From contig NZ_JACHGN010000014.1 of the NCBI RefSeq assembly GCF_014202315.1, positions 273,802 through 337,801 on the forward strand: 64,000 bases of DNA, written 5' to 3'. The DNA comes from Thermocatellispora tengchongensis. Its GTDB lineage: Bacteria > Actinomycetota > Actinomycetes > Streptosporangiales > Streptosporangiaceae. The notes under the pieces were generated by a model. That model saw only the letters and a list, made by a program, of their open reading frames with translations, was not told the DNA's origin and searched no databases. Position 1 is the stretch's first letter; each line of letters starts with the position of its first letter. Shown piece by piece: positions 8,110 through 17,375 of the stretch. Made by a program: the position numbers and the translations under genes.

Positions 8110-8754
8110 ATGTCTGCCACGCTCTCGCCCACGCCCCGCACCCGACTCGGCCGCGCCAAGGAGCGGGGCCGCACCGACAGGGACGACCTGTACGCCGTAC
8201 TCGACGCCGGCCTGATCTGCCACCTCGGCGTGATCTCCGACGGCTTCCCGATGGTCGTGCCCACCGGCTACGGACGGCTCGGCGACACCCTCTATCTGCA
8301 CGGCTCCACCGGGGCGCGGTCGCTGCGCGCGGCGGCGGGCTCGCCGGTGTGCGTCACGGTGACCCACCTGGACGGCGTCGTGCTGGCCCGCTCGATCTTC
8401 CACCACTCGGTGAACTACCGCTCGGCCATGGTGTACGGGGTCGCCCGTCTGGTCGAGGACCCCGAGGAGCGGCTGACCGGGCTGCGGGTGCTCTCGGAGC
8501 ACCTGGCGCCGGGCCAGTGGGACGCGGTGCGCAAGCCGACCGCGAAGGAGCTGGCCGCCACCGCCGTGCTCGCCCTGTCGCTGGAGGAGGCGTCGGTGAA
8601 GACGCGCCAGGGCCCGCCCTCCGACGACGAGGAGGACTACGCGCTGCCGGTGTGGGCGGGCGTGCTGCCGCTGCGCGTCGCGTGGGGGGAGCCGGTGCCC
8701 GACCCGGCGCTCCCGCCCGGCGTCCCGGTGCCGCCGCACGTACGCGACCGGTAG
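8110..8754 (+). CDS. PNPOx-like FMN-binding split-barrel protein
   Basis: 214 residues, of the pyridoxamine 5'-phosphate oxidase-like / nitroimidazole-resistance-type flavin-binding group. Characteristic stretches are LDAGLICHLGVISDGFPMVVPTGYGRLGDTLYLHG near residues 32-66 and the SVNYRSAMVYG strand. The family binds FMN or F420 and reduces or binds small substrates; the true B6 oxidase function is unlikely because the protein lacks the canonical PNPOx C-terminal domain. The ATG at 8110 is preferred because the reading frame upstream overlaps the regulator. Control by the divergent MocR protein is likely from position. Confidence 0.8.
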   Translation: MSATLSPTPRTRLGRAKERGRTDRDDLYAVLDAGLICHLGVISDGFPMVVPTGYGRLGDTLYLHGSTGARSLRAAAGSPVCVTVTHLDGVVLARSIFHHSVNYRSAMVYGVARLVEDPEERLTGLRVLSEHLAPGQWDAVRKPTAKELAATAVLALSLEEASVKTRQGPPSDDEEDYALPVWAGVLPLRVAWGEPVPDPALPPGVPVPPHVRDR

Positions 8755-8881
8755 CACCACGCGTCACATCTGTCACTTTGATCAAATTTCATGCCGATCA
8801 TCCGAATTTCGGCAACCAAGGCGGCCGGGAGGGCGTCTCATAGGGGATGGTCCCCGGTCACCCGCATGCATGGAGATCGTC

Positions 8882-11233
8882 ATGGCGGACATGGGCGAAT
8901 GGCGCGTGCCCGGATACTCCGAGGTGCGCGAACTCGGCGCGGGGGGCGGCGGCCGGGTGGTGCTGGCCACGCACGTGAACTCGGGCACGCCGGTCGCGAT
9001 CAAGTACCTCTCCGAGGCGCTGCGCGACGAGCCCGGTTTCCTGGCCAGGTTCCAGGAAGAGGCGCGGGTCATGGTGGAGCTCGCCGACCCGCACGTGGCG
9101 CGGCTGTACGAGTACCGCCAGACCCGCTACGGCGGCGCGGCCATCGTGATGGAGCTGGTCAACGGCGTCTCGCTGCGCGCCATCCTGCGCGAGCACGGCG
9201 CGACCGGGCCGGAGGCGGCGCTGAGCGTGCTCAAGGGCTCGCTGCTCGGCCTGGCCGCCGCGCACCGGCTCGGCGTGGTGCACCGCGACTACAAGCCGGA
9301 GAACGTGCTGGTCCAGGGCGACGGCACCAGCAAGCTGGTCGACTTCGGCATCGCGGTACGCTCCGGCGACGGGCGCACGCCCGCGGGGACGCCGCCGTAC
9401 ATGGCGCCGGAGCAGTGGTCCGGGCTCGCCGCCACCCCCGCCACCGACGTGTACGCCGCGACCGCCGTGTTCTTCGAGTGCCTGACCGGCCATCGCCCCT
9501 ATCAGGCGACCGCGCACGTGGTGCTGAAGTTCCAGCACGAGCACGCCCCGGTGCCGATCGGCGAGGTGCCCGAGCCCGTGCGCGGGCTGGTCGCGCGGGG
9601 CCTGGCCAAGGACCCCCTCGACCGGCCGCCCGGGGCCGCGGCGTTCCTGGCCGAGCTGGAGCGGGTGGCGCGGGCGGCGTACGGGGAGGACTGGGAGGAG
9701 CGCGGGCGCAGGCGGCTGGCCGAGCTGGCGGCCCTGCTGGTGCTGCTGTTCCCGCTGCACGCCCCGGCCCCGCCGCCGACCGCGGCCACGAGCCTGTTCC
9801 GCACGGTGCTGGGACGGGCGCGGCGGGCCGTGCGCGACAACGCGGCCCGCATCGCCGCGGGGGCGGGGGTCGTGGTGGTGGCGGGAGGCGCGACGGCGTA
9901 CGTGCTGGCCGCCGACGAGCCGCCGACCCGGCGCGTGGACATCGTGGCGGCGGCCCCGACCGACCCGCCCACCCCGGCGGCGGCCCCGGCCACCGAACCG
10001 CCCGCCCCGACGCCGTTCGGCACCCCGGCCACCACCGAGCCGGCGCTCGCCCAGTCGCCTCCGGCGGAGACGCCCACCGCCCCCGAGACGGCCCAGCCCG
10101 AGACCACCCAGTCCGAGACCACCCCGCCCGAGACCACCCCGCCGGTAACGACGTCCCCGCCCACCACATCCCCGCCCACAACATCCCCACCGACCACATT
10201 CCCGCCGACGACATCCCCGCCGACATCGCCGCCCGTCACCACGGCGCCGCCGACCAGGGCGCCCGCGCCCACCCGGGTGTCGGCGGTGCGGCTCGGGGAG
10301 CTGTCGCAGGACGGCGAGGTCCTGGCGGTGAGCACCACGGTCACGACCCGCGGCAGCGGCCGGGTGCGGCTCACCGTCGCCTTCGCCGTGAACGGGACCG
10401 TGGTGGACACCCAGCGGATGGAGCTGGCCGGGGCCACCACGTACGTACGCGCGTTCCAGCACGCCCTCGCCGAGCCGCGCTGCGGCGGCGCCTGGACGGT
10501 CACCGCGACCACCGAGCCCGCCGCGCCGGGCGGAACGGTGACCGCGAGCCGTGCCTTCCCCGACTGCCCCACCTCGGCCACCGGCGTGCGGGTGGCCGGG
10601 CTGAGCGTGGACGCCGCCCCCGGGCGAACGCTCCGGGCCAGGTTCGCGGTCACCGCGAGCGGCACGGGGCGGGTGCCGGTCACCGCGGAGATCCTGTCCG
10701 GCGGAAGCACGGTCGCCACGCGGAGCGCGGTGCTGTCCGGGCGGCGGTCCTACACCCGCACCCTGACCCACGCCTTCCCCGAGCGCCCGTGCGGCACGAC
10801 CGTCGGCGTCCGGGTCAAGGCCGGGGCGCACAGCGACGTCCGGCAGGTGCGGGTCACCTGCCCGGCGGGCGTGCAGACGGTCGAGGTGCTGCGGGCGGCG
10901 GTCTCCGCCAGGGGCGCCACGGCCACGGTGCGGGTGGTCACCGACAACGACCGCCCCGTACGGCTGAGGGTGGTGCTCCAGGTCGGCGACCGCACCCGTA
11001 CCTCCGCGCTCACGCTGTCCGGCGCCACGTCGTACACGCGCACGCTGAGCTTCGCGCTGGGCACCGTGCCCTGCGGGCAGACGTGGCAGGTGAGCGCCGC
11101 CACGACGCCGGCCGCGCGCGGCGGCGCGGACACGCTCTCCGGCCGCACCGCGGCCTGCCCGCCACCCCGGGAGCCCGCCGAACCGTCCCCCTCCGCCTCG
11201 GCCCCCGACGATCCGCCGCCTTCGATCAGGTGA
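8882..11233 (+). CDS. Transmembrane Ser/Thr protein kinase with repeated extracellular modules
   Basis: 783 residues from ATG 8882, chosen because GGAG lies six bases upstream; ATG 8870 is an alternative. The kinase domain (about 10-270) is complete: Gly-rich loop GAGGGG, VAIK Lys41, HRDYKPEN with Asp136, DFG at 154-156 and the APEQW stretch. A juxtamembrane segment leads to one helix at about 324-343, then a Thr/Pro-rich stalk and three tandem extracellular modules of roughly 95 residues, each with a Thr-Tyr or Ser-Tyr core and a pair of cysteines (for example PCGTTVG...VTC). These are not PASTA repeats. The next kinase gene follows after a 103-base gap and the pseudokinase after that. Confidence 0.9.
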   Translation: MADMGEWRVPGYSEVRELGAGGGGRVVLATHVNSGTPVAIKYLSEALRDEPGFLARFQEEARVMVELADPHVARLYEYRQTRYGGAAIVMELVNGVSLRAILREHGATGPEAALSVLKGSLLGLAAAHRLGVVHRDYKPENVLVQGDGTSKLVDFGIAVRSGDGRTPAGTPPYMAPEQWSGLAATPATDVYAATAVFFECLTGHRPYQATAHVVLKFQHEHAPVPIGEVPEPVRGLVARGLAKDPLDRPPGAAAFLAELERVARAAYGEDWEERGRRRLAELAALLVLLFPLHAPAPPPTAATSLFRTVLGRARRAVRDNAARIAAGAGVVVVAGGATAYVLAADEPPTRRVDIVAAAPTDPPTPAAAPATEPPAPTPFGTPATTEPALAQSPPAETPTAPETAQPETTQSETTPPETTPPVTTSPPTTSPPTTSPPTTFPPTTSPPTSPPVTTAPPTRAPAPTRVSAVRLGELSQDGEVLAVSTTVTTRGSGRVRLTVAFAVNGTVVDTQRMELAGATTYVRAFQHALAEPRCGGAWTVTATTEPAAPGGTVTASRAFPDCPTSATGVRVAGLSVDAAPGRTLRARFAVTASGTGRVPVTAEILSGGSTVATRSAVLSGRRSYTRTLTHAFPERPCGTTVGVRVKAGAHSDVRQVRVTCPAGVQTVEVLRAAVSARGATATVRVVTDNDRPVRLRVVLQVGDRTRTSALTLSGATSYTRTLSFALGTVPCGQTWQVSAATTPAARGGADTLSGRTAACPPPREPAEPSPSASAPDDPPPSIR

Positions 11234-11336
11234 CGTACGAAACACATTTGTGATTATTCGTACGGATGATGCGGAAGCTCACTATGCTACGTCCGACTGA
11301 TTTCAGGGTGGGGGCCCAGGCAGAAGGAGACCGTCT

Positions 11337-13040
11337 ATGTTCGGCATGCCGTCGGCCTGGAAGGTCCCCGGCTTCACCGAGCTGAGGGAGCTGGGGGCGG
11401 GCGCCTCCGGGCGCGTGGTCATGGCGCGGCACGACGCCGACGGGGCGATCGTCGCCATCAAGTACCTGTCGGACGAACTGCTCCGCGACATGGCGTTCGT
11501 GGCCCGGTTCCGGCACGAGGCGCGGCTGCTGGAACTGCTGAACAGCCCGCAGGTGGCCCGGCTGTATGAGTACATCGAGACCGGCCAGGGCGCCGCCATC
11601 GTGATGGAGCTGGTCGACGGGGTCTCGCTGCGGGCGCTGCTGCGCTCCCAGGGCCCCACCGGGCCCGAGGCCGCGCTCGTCGTGCTCAAGGGCGCGCTGA
11701 CCGGGCTGGCGGCGGCCCACGGCGCCGGCGTGGTGCACCGCGACTTCAAGCCGGAGAACGTCATCGTCTCCGACGACGGGACGAGCAAGCTGGTCGATTT
11801 CGGCATCGCCGTACGGGCGGGCGACGGGGGCAACGCCTCCGGCACGCCGCCGTACATGGCGCCGGAGCAGTGGACGGGCGCGTCCGCGAGCCCCGCCACC
11901 GACGTCTACGCCGCGACCGTGGTGTTCTTCGAGTGCCTGACCGGCGCCCGGCCCTTCCGCGCGCGCAACCTCGCCGTGCTGGCGCACGAGCACCAGTCGG
12001 TGCCGCCGCCGGTGGAGGAGGTGCCGCCGCCGCTCCAAGAGCTGGTCGAGCGAGGGCTGGCCAAGGACCCCGGCGACCGGCCGTCCTCGGCCGAGGCGTT
12101 CCTGGCCGAGCTGGAAGCGGTGGCGGCGGGGGCGTACGGGCGCGACTGGGAGAACCGCGGACGCCGCCGCCTGGCCGCCCTGGCCGGACTGCTCGCGCTG
12201 CAGTTCCCGCGCGCCGAGCTGGTGCCCGAGGGCGATTCCTCGGTGGCCGAGACCTTCCTCGGGGGCGGCGGCGACCGCGACGCCGAGGCCGAGCTGGACA
12301 CCGAGATCAGCCGCTCCTGGATGAGCCGGCTCGGCGTGAAGATCGCCGTGGGCGTGGGCTGCGTGACACTGGTCGGGGTCGTGGCGCTCGTCACGGTGAA
12401 CTCCGCCGGCGACACCGAGCTGCGCGCCGACACCTCCGCCGCCACTCCCGCGCCGAGCGGCGACGAGCCGACCACCCTGCCCGGCGAGACCGGCGACCCG
12501 GCCGAGCCGGCCGACCCGGTGGAGGAGGACCCCACCCCCACCCCGACCGACCCGACCCCGACGCCGACCGACACCACCGTGCCGCCCAGCGTGCCCGCCA
12601 CGACGCTGCCCACCTCCACGGCGTCCGAGAGCCCCGAGCCGACGCCGACGAAGCGGCGGCCGACCAAGAAGCCCACCAAGAAGCCCACGGCCAAGCCCAC
12701 CGCGACCGGCGAGCCGTCCGAGGACGTGACGGTCGGCAACCCGCAGACCCCCGACCGGCCGACGCGCCTGCCCACCCCCACCCCGACCACGCCGCGGCCC
12801 ACCGACACGCCCACCCAGACGCCCACGTCGTCCCGGCCGACCACCAGCGCCACGACCGCCTCGCCCACCGAGACCAGCACCGACGACGAGACCGAGGTGC
12901 CCAGGCTGACGGCCGGGCCCACGCCCGTCGAGACCGTCCCGGCGGTGGCGCTCGCGGCCGGGCTGGTGACGTCCGGCGCGGTACCCGTCACACTGGCCAT
13001 TGGGCGCCGTGCGGCGGGACGGCACCGGAGACGGCGGTAG
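11337..13040 (+). CDS. Transmembrane Ser/Thr protein kinase with Pro/Thr-rich extracellular tail
   Basis: 567 residues. The kinase domain is closely similar to the upstream kinase and is intact: GAGASG loop, VAIK lysine, HRDFKPEN, DFG and APEQW. A single transmembrane helix lies near residues 338-360 (IAVGVGCVTLVGVVALV). The extracellular part is a low-complexity Thr/Pro stalk with TPTPTD and KKPTKKPTAKPT repeats instead of folded modules, and a second hydrophobic segment with a basic end (LAIGRRAAGRHRRRR) closes the protein, so both ends may be cytoplasmic. ATG 11337 has an AAGGAG site seven bases upstream. The paralogue next door suggests a tandem duplication with divergence of the sensor region. 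Confidence 0.9.
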   Translation: MFGMPSAWKVPGFTELRELGAGASGRVVMARHDADGAIVAIKYLSDELLRDMAFVARFRHEARLLELLNSPQVARLYEYIETGQGAAIVMELVDGVSLRALLRSQGPTGPEAALVVLKGALTGLAAAHGAGVVHRDFKPENVIVSDDGTSKLVDFGIAVRAGDGGNASGTPPYMAPEQWTGASASPATDVYAATVVFFECLTGARPFRARNLAVLAHEHQSVPPPVEEVPPPLQELVERGLAKDPGDRPSSAEAFLAELEAVAAGAYGRDWENRGRRRLAALAGLLALQFPRAELVPEGDSSVAETFLGGGGDRDAEAELDTEISRSWMSRLGVKIAVGVGCVTLVGVVALVTVNSAGDTELRADTSAATPAPSGDEPTTLPGETGDPAEPADPVEEDPTPTPTDPTPTPTDTTVPPSVPATTLPTSTASESPEPTPTKRRPTKKPTKKPTAKPTATGEPSEDVTVGNPQTPDRPTRLPTPTPTTPRPTDTPTQTPTSSRPTTSATTASPTETSTDDETEVPRLTAGPTPVETVPAVALAAGLVTSGAVPVTLAIGRRAAGRHRRRR

Positions 13041-13048
13041 GGGGGCAG

Positions 13049-14458
13049 ATGAACGGGGGGAACCGGGTCATCGCGGGCTTCCGGCTCGACGGCGGGACCC
13101 GGCTCAGCGAGCTGGGCATGTGGGCCGACGGCACCGCCCCCGACGGGCGGCCGGTCGCGGCGCTGTTGTTCGACAACCGCCTGGTCGCCGACGCCGCGGC
13201 CCGGCAGCGGCTCGCCGCGGCGGTGACCGCCGACCGGCACCTGACCCAGAGCGGGCCGGCCGGGCTGCTGCCCGTCGCCGACCTGGTGGGCTCGGCCGGC
13301 GAGGTGTGGCTGCTGATCGACCACCCGGCGGGCCCAACGGTGACCGACCTGCTCAACGCGGGCGCCGCCGGGGCCGGCCCCGACGCGGGCAGCGCCGCCG
13401 CGGTCCTGGTGGAGACCGCGCAGACGCTGCTCACGATCCACTCCGCCGGGCTCGCGCACGGCGCGCTCCAGCCCGGCACCATCGTGCTCGGCGAGGACGG
13501 CGCCGCCCTGCTGGCCGAGCGCGGGCTGCTGGACGCGCTGCACGGCCGCACCCCCGCGCCGCAGCGCGACGTGGCCGCGTGGGCGTCCCTGGCCCGGGGC
13601 CTGGCCGCCACCTGGGGCGCCGGCTCCCCCGGTGGCGCCGCCCTGCTGGAGCAGGCCGCCACCACCGCCACCACCCACGGCCTGGCCGCCGCCCGCGACA
13701 CCCTCCTGTCCGGCCGCGACCGGCTCCCCGGCGGCCACATCGGACGCGAGCGCCTGGTCGGCATGGTCCGCTGGTGGCGCGACCACCACACCGCGGCCAC
13801 GGGCCCGGCCGGCCTCGCCGCCGTCCCTGCCGGGCGGCCCCAGGACGAGGGCGAGATCGTCACCCTGCTGCACGTCCCCGCCCCCGTCCAGGCGGAGCGC
13901 GCGCCCGAGCAGCCGGAGACCGCCGACGTGCGCTTCGGCCCCGGGGTGCCCTCCATGTCCACCGCCGAGCAGATCTGGCGCTCCGGCCGCGAGCAGGCCA
14001 CCGTGTACGGGCAGGAGCACCACCGCGAGAGCAGGCTCGCCACCCGGCGCCGCCGCCGCACCGCCGTGGCCGCGGCCACGCTCGCCCTGATCGTCGCGGG
14101 CGCGCTGCTGGCCTGGCTGCTGCGCGACCCCGGACCGGTGCTGGCGGTGGAGAAGGTCGATGTGAAAGCTCCACGGCGTACGCAGGGGTGCGACTCGACC
14201 GTCGTCATCAACGGCGTGATCACCACCAACGGCGGCGACGGGCGCGTCCGCTACGAGTGGCGGCGCAGCGACAGCAAAAAGCCCATCGTGCAGGAGGAGA
14301 CCGTCACCGCGGACACCACGTCGTACCAGGTCAGCCTGCGGTGGACGGTCAAGGGCGAAGGCTCGTTCAAGGCCACCGCCACCCTGCGCATCCTGGACCC
14401 CGAGCCCGCCGGCAAGCCCATGGAAGACCGCGCCACCTTCACCTACCGCTGCCGCTGA
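13049..14458 (+). CDS. Transmembrane pseudokinase with kinase-like extracellular module
   Basis: 469 residues, eight bases after the kinase stop and preceded by a run of G residues. The cytoplasmic part aligns with a Ser/Thr kinase, but every catalytic element is lost: no Gly loop, VAIK becomes VAALL, HRDxKPxN becomes HGALQPGT, and DFG becomes AERG. A basic stretch and one helix (AAATLALIVAGALLAWLL, about 355-372) lead to a single extracellular domain of about 95 residues with cysteines near its two ends. This domain resembles the repeats of the first kinase (GDGRVR matching GSGRVR, then TTSY matching TTYV). It may be a regulatory partner of the two kinases, in the manner of mycobacterial MviN-type pseudokinase domains; this is inference. 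Confidence 0.75.
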   Translation: MNGGNRVIAGFRLDGGTRLSELGMWADGTAPDGRPVAALLFDNRLVADAAARQRLAAAVTADRHLTQSGPAGLLPVADLVGSAGEVWLLIDHPAGPTVTDLLNAGAAGAGPDAGSAAAVLVETAQTLLTIHSAGLAHGALQPGTIVLGEDGAALLAERGLLDALHGRTPAPQRDVAAWASLARGLAATWGAGSPGGAALLEQAATTATTHGLAAARDTLLSGRDRLPGGHIGRERLVGMVRWWRDHHTAATGPAGLAAVPAGRPQDEGEIVTLLHVPAPVQAERAPEQPETADVRFGPGVPSMSTAEQIWRSGREQATVYGQEHHRESRLATRRRRRTAVAAATLALIVAGALLAWLLRDPGPVLAVEKVDVKAPRRTQGCDSTVVINGVITTNGGDGRVRYEWRRSDSKKPIVQEETVTADTTSYQVSLRWTVKGEGSFKATATLRILDPEPAGKPMEDRATFTYRCR

Positions 14459-14467
14459 CCCCGCGCG

Positions 14468-14487
14468 CCCTGACGGAGGCGTCAGGG
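14468..14487 (+). terminator. Short hairpin after the kinase operon
   Basis: CCCTGACG / CGTCAGGG is an 8-bp perfect stem with a GAGG tetraloop, nine bases after the pseudokinase stop. It has no T-run. Confidence 0.55.
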
Positions 14488-14538
14488 TGACCTGCCGTGA
14501 CAATGCACGACATAGCGGTTCTTACTACTCTGGCGGCC

Positions 14539-15744
14539 ATGACCACGCAAACCCCCGCGGGTTGGTATCCCGACCCGTTCGGCCATCCACAGCTCCGTTG
14601 GTGGGACGGCGGCCAGTGGACCGACGCCACTCACCCGCTGGAGGGCGTCACCCCACAGGCGCAGCCCGCCGCCACCACCGCCCCCACACCCCCGGCCCCC
14701 CAGCAGCCCGAACCGGCCCCGCCCACGGGTGCGCCCGCAGGCCCGCCCACGGGCCCGCAGCAGACGGCGGCCAGCCCCGGCTTCACCTCCCCCGGGCTGA
14801 ACACCGCCGAACGCCCCCAGCAGCAGCCGGGCCAGTTCGGCGCGGCCGGCGCCCCCACCTGGCCGTCCACTTCCGGATGGACCGGCGGCCCCCAGTCCGG
14901 CGGCACGGCCCAGATGCCGGTACCGGACTTCGGCCCGCCGGGCACCGGCTACCCGGGCGGCCCGCCGCCGCGCAAGAGCGGCGCGCTGCCGTGGGTCCTG
15001 GGCGGCGTGGGCGCAGTCGTCGTGGTCGCGGCCATCATCATCGCGGTGGTGTTCGTGGTGAACCGGAGCGACACCAGCCCGGTCGCGCAGGCGACCCCCA
15101 CGCCCCCGTCCACCGGGCGGCCGGAGACCCTGCCCTCGTTGCCGCCGACCCCGTTCCCCTCCGACAGCACGGCCCCCAACCCGAACCAGAGCGCCCCGCC
15201 GCTGCCCCAGCCGCAGGACGGCCGCATCACCGACCCGGTCACCCACCTGTCGTACGAGGTTCCCGAGGGCTGGGAGGTGCCGGCGTCGTCGCTCAACTCC
15301 AACCCCAACGAGCAGCAGTGGACCAGCGGGGTCATGGCGCTGTCGCACGAGAAGTTCGACGGCCAGAGCGACTGGGTCGGCAACGTCTACACCGGCGAGC
15401 TGCACGAGCTGTTCCCGTACAGCGGGCCGGAGAGCCTGCGCGGCACCGCCACCACGATCTTCCACTACTACAACAAGCGCTTCTACGAGCCCGAGCACGA
15501 GCAGAAGATCCTGCGCGACGAGGCCATCAAGATCGGCGACCAGGACGCGTGGGTGCTGGAGTTCGAGCTGGACTTCACCAAGGAGTCGGAGAAGAAGGGC
15601 TACAAGTGGAAGAAGGAGCGCGGCGCGATCGTCCTCATGGACCGCCCCGGCGGCCTGCGCCCGGCACTGATGTACATCTCGGTACCGGACAATCTGGACA
15701 CTTCTAACGTCGAGCGGGTGCTCAAGTCTCTCAAGGTCTCATAA
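14539..15744 (+). CDS. DUF2510 single-pass membrane protein
   Basis: 401 residues. The N-terminal DUF2510 motif PAGWYPDPFGHPQLRWWDG begins at residue 6, which supports the ATG at 14539 over a GTG at 14497. It is followed by about 110 residues of Pro/Gln/Gly-rich linker, a transmembrane helix (about 148-170, VVVVAAIIIAVVFVV) and an extracellular domain of about 180 residues rich in Lys, Glu and aromatic residues. DUF2510 is a short cytoplasmic module that is frequent in actinobacterial membrane proteins; its function is not established. The location right after the kinase/pseudokinase cluster makes it a possible substrate or partner. Confidence 0.8.
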   Translation: MTTQTPAGWYPDPFGHPQLRWWDGGQWTDATHPLEGVTPQAQPAATTAPTPPAPQQPEPAPPTGAPAGPPTGPQQTAASPGFTSPGLNTAERPQQQPGQFGAAGAPTWPSTSGWTGGPQSGGTAQMPVPDFGPPGTGYPGGPPPRKSGALPWVLGGVGAVVVVAAIIIAVVFVVNRSDTSPVAQATPTPPSTGRPETLPSLPPTPFPSDSTAPNPNQSAPPLPQPQDGRITDPVTHLSYEVPEGWEVPASSLNSNPNEQQWTSGVMALSHEKFDGQSDWVGNVYTGELHELFPYSGPESLRGTATTIFHYYNKRFYEPEHEQKILRDEAIKIGDQDAWVLEFELDFTKESEKKGYKWKKERGAIVLMDRPGGLRPALMYISVPDNLDTSNVERVLKSLKVS

Positions 15745-15765
15745 GAGGGGCACTAGTCTGTCCCT

Positions 15766-16362
15766 ATGAGTGACCTGCTGGTCTGGATCGACTGTGAGAT
15801 GACCGGACTCGATCTCGGCCGTGACGCGCTCGTCGAGGTGGCCTGTGTGGTCACCGACGCCGAGCTGAACCAGCTTGACAATGGCGTGGATGTGGTCATC
15901 AAGCCCCCGCCGGAGGCACTGGAGCAGATGTCGGAGGTCGTGCGCGAGATGCACACCGCCTCCGGCCTCCTGCCGGCCCTCGGCGGGGGCGTCACGCTCG
16001 CCGAAGCCGAATCCCTCGTCCTCGACTACATCCGAGGCCACGTCACCGAGCCCAAGCGCGCCCCCCTGTGCGGCAACTCCATCGCCACCGACCGCGCCTT
16101 CCTCGCCCGCGACATGCCCGGCGTGGACTCCTACCTGCACTACCGCATGATCGACGTCTCCTCCATCAAGGAGCTCGTCCGCCGCTGGTACCCGCGGGTC
16201 TACTTCGCCTCCCCGGAGAAGCAGGGCGGCCACCGCGCCCTCGCCGACATCACCGAGAGCATCCGCGAACTCCGCTACTACCGCGCCGCCGTCTTCGTCC
16301 CCCTCCCGGGCCCCGACTCCACCACCGCCCGAGGCGTCGCCGAACTCATCTCCGGAACCTGA
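15766..16362 (+). CDS. orn: Oligoribonuclease
   Basis: 198 residues, full length for the family. The DEDDh exonuclease motifs are present: Asp and Glu in [10 protein letters not shown] (residues 8-17), the Asp of [15 protein letters not shown], and [11 protein letters not shown] carrying the His and final Asp. The enzyme degrades RNA dinucleotides (including pGpG from c-di-GMP breakdown) to mononucleotides in the cytoplasm. It starts 21 bases after the DUF2510 gene, and tRNA-His follows 69 bases after its stop. Confidence 0.96.
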   Translation: MSDLLVWIDCEMTGLDLGRDALVEVACVVTDAELNQLDNGVDVVIKPPPEALEQMSEVVREMHTASGLLPALGGGVTLAEAESLVLDYIRGHVTEPKRAPLCGNSIATDRAFLARDMPGVDSYLHYRMIDVSSIKELVRRWYPRVYFASPEKQGGHRALADITESIRELRYYRAAVFVPLPGPDSTTARGVAELISGT

Positions 16363-16430
16363 CCCGGGTCACACGACGAATCGACTTCCAAAAACCGCTA
16401 CACTTCTTACGTGCCGCCAAGCGCGGCCAT

Positions 16431-16507
16431 GGTGGGCGTAGCTCAGTTGGCAGAGCGCCAGGTTGTGGTCCTGGATGTCGTGGGTTCAAGTCCCATCGCT
16501 CACCCCA
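16431..16507 (+). tRNA. tRNA-His (anticodon GTG)
   Basis: A complete cloverleaf can be drawn: acceptor GTGGGCG pairing with CGCTCAC (one G-T), D arm GCTC/GAGC, anticodon stem CCAGG/CCTGG around loop TTGTGGT, T arm GTGGG/CCCAT with TTCAAGT loop, discriminator C and encoded CCA at 16505-16507. The extra G at 16431 gives the G-1:C73 pair specific to histidine tRNA. Confidence 0.97.
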
Positions 16508-16510
16508 AGA

Positions 16511-16545
16511 ACGGCCGGTCGAAAGACCGGCCGTCTTCTTTTCCC
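16511..16545 (+). terminator. Strong intrinsic terminator after tRNA-His
   Basis: A perfect 10-bp stem ACGGCCGGTC / GACCGGCCGT with a GAAA tetraloop (16511-16534) is followed by CTTCTTTTC, a classical rho-independent terminator. Confidence 0.93.
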
Positions 16546-17375
16546 CACCCCCACCCCGGCCGGCACGACCGCCCGCGCCGCGACTCGGCGCGTGACCGAT
16601 TCGGCCCAGCGGCCAGCCCCCAGGGCACCACAACACCCGCCGCAGAAGCCGCGCCCAAGGCGCACACCGCGTCCGTCCCCCTCACCCGCCCGCCACCATG
16701 CCCTCCAGGAGGAGTGCCGCAGCGGTTCGGCAGGCGACACACCGGCCCGCGCAGACCTCCATACGCTCGGAGGAGGACAGGCCCGAGCGGACTCCCACAC
16801 GCCCGGAGGAGGGTGTGTCACCGTTCGGGAGGAGGCGGCCGGAGGGCGTCGCGTTTCCGCAAGTTCCGGCATCCATCCACCCCCATCCCGCCGGGCGCAA
16901 GATCTACCGTTGCCCGGACACTCCCCCGGAGGAGGGCGGGGCTGCGCGGACTTCCACAACTGGCATGGGGTGGGTGCCGGAGCCTGTGCGCATGGGACCT
17001 CCTCCTGTCGCCTCCCGAGTGTCGGGGTGGCGGCGGATGTTCCGGGAGGCGGGATAGGCGGGTGCCGGGACCTGGGCGCTGGAGACGTGAGCACGTCACT
17101 CTCGGGGCCTCCAGGGACGGCGGATCTTGCACAGGGCGGCTGCTGGGACCTGGGGGCGGTGCCCGTCGTCGCCTTCTTTTTGACGCGGGCGAGTCCCCTG
17201 CCTCTCCTGGGTGGGGACGGGGCGGGGGGAGTTGCGGGCGGGGCGTAATTGGGTTCGCGGGGGGAACTTGACCGACTTACCCCCCAAAGTTTGATATTGG
17301 GAGTTATGCTCGCTGTCAACCGATACGCCGGATGGGCGGGGGCCTCGGCGACCTGATCATGCCACCGGAGGCCGG
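16546..17375. other. 830-base stretch without a convincing gene
   Basis: Several long open frames cross this region on both strands, but none has a recognisable domain, ribosome site or the strong codon bias of its neighbours, and they overlap one another. The word CGGAGGAGG or close variants recurs irregularly (around 16707, 16768, 16804, 16827 and 16927) together with scattered CTCCTCC complements. It may be a degraded gene or an intergenic repeat region. The last 100 bases should hold the promoter of the LuxR-type gene, but no clear -35/-10 pair was identified. Confidence 0.5.

Noticed and set aside
8870..15744. PASTA-type (PknB) kinase locus
   Set aside because: The extracellular repeats lack PASTA signatures, and no FtsW, PbpA or phosphatase genes are present.
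16411..17319. Overlapping reading frames after tRNA-His on both strands
   Set aside because: The first begins upstream of and runs through the tRNA, the frames contradict each other, and none has a domain or normal codon bias.
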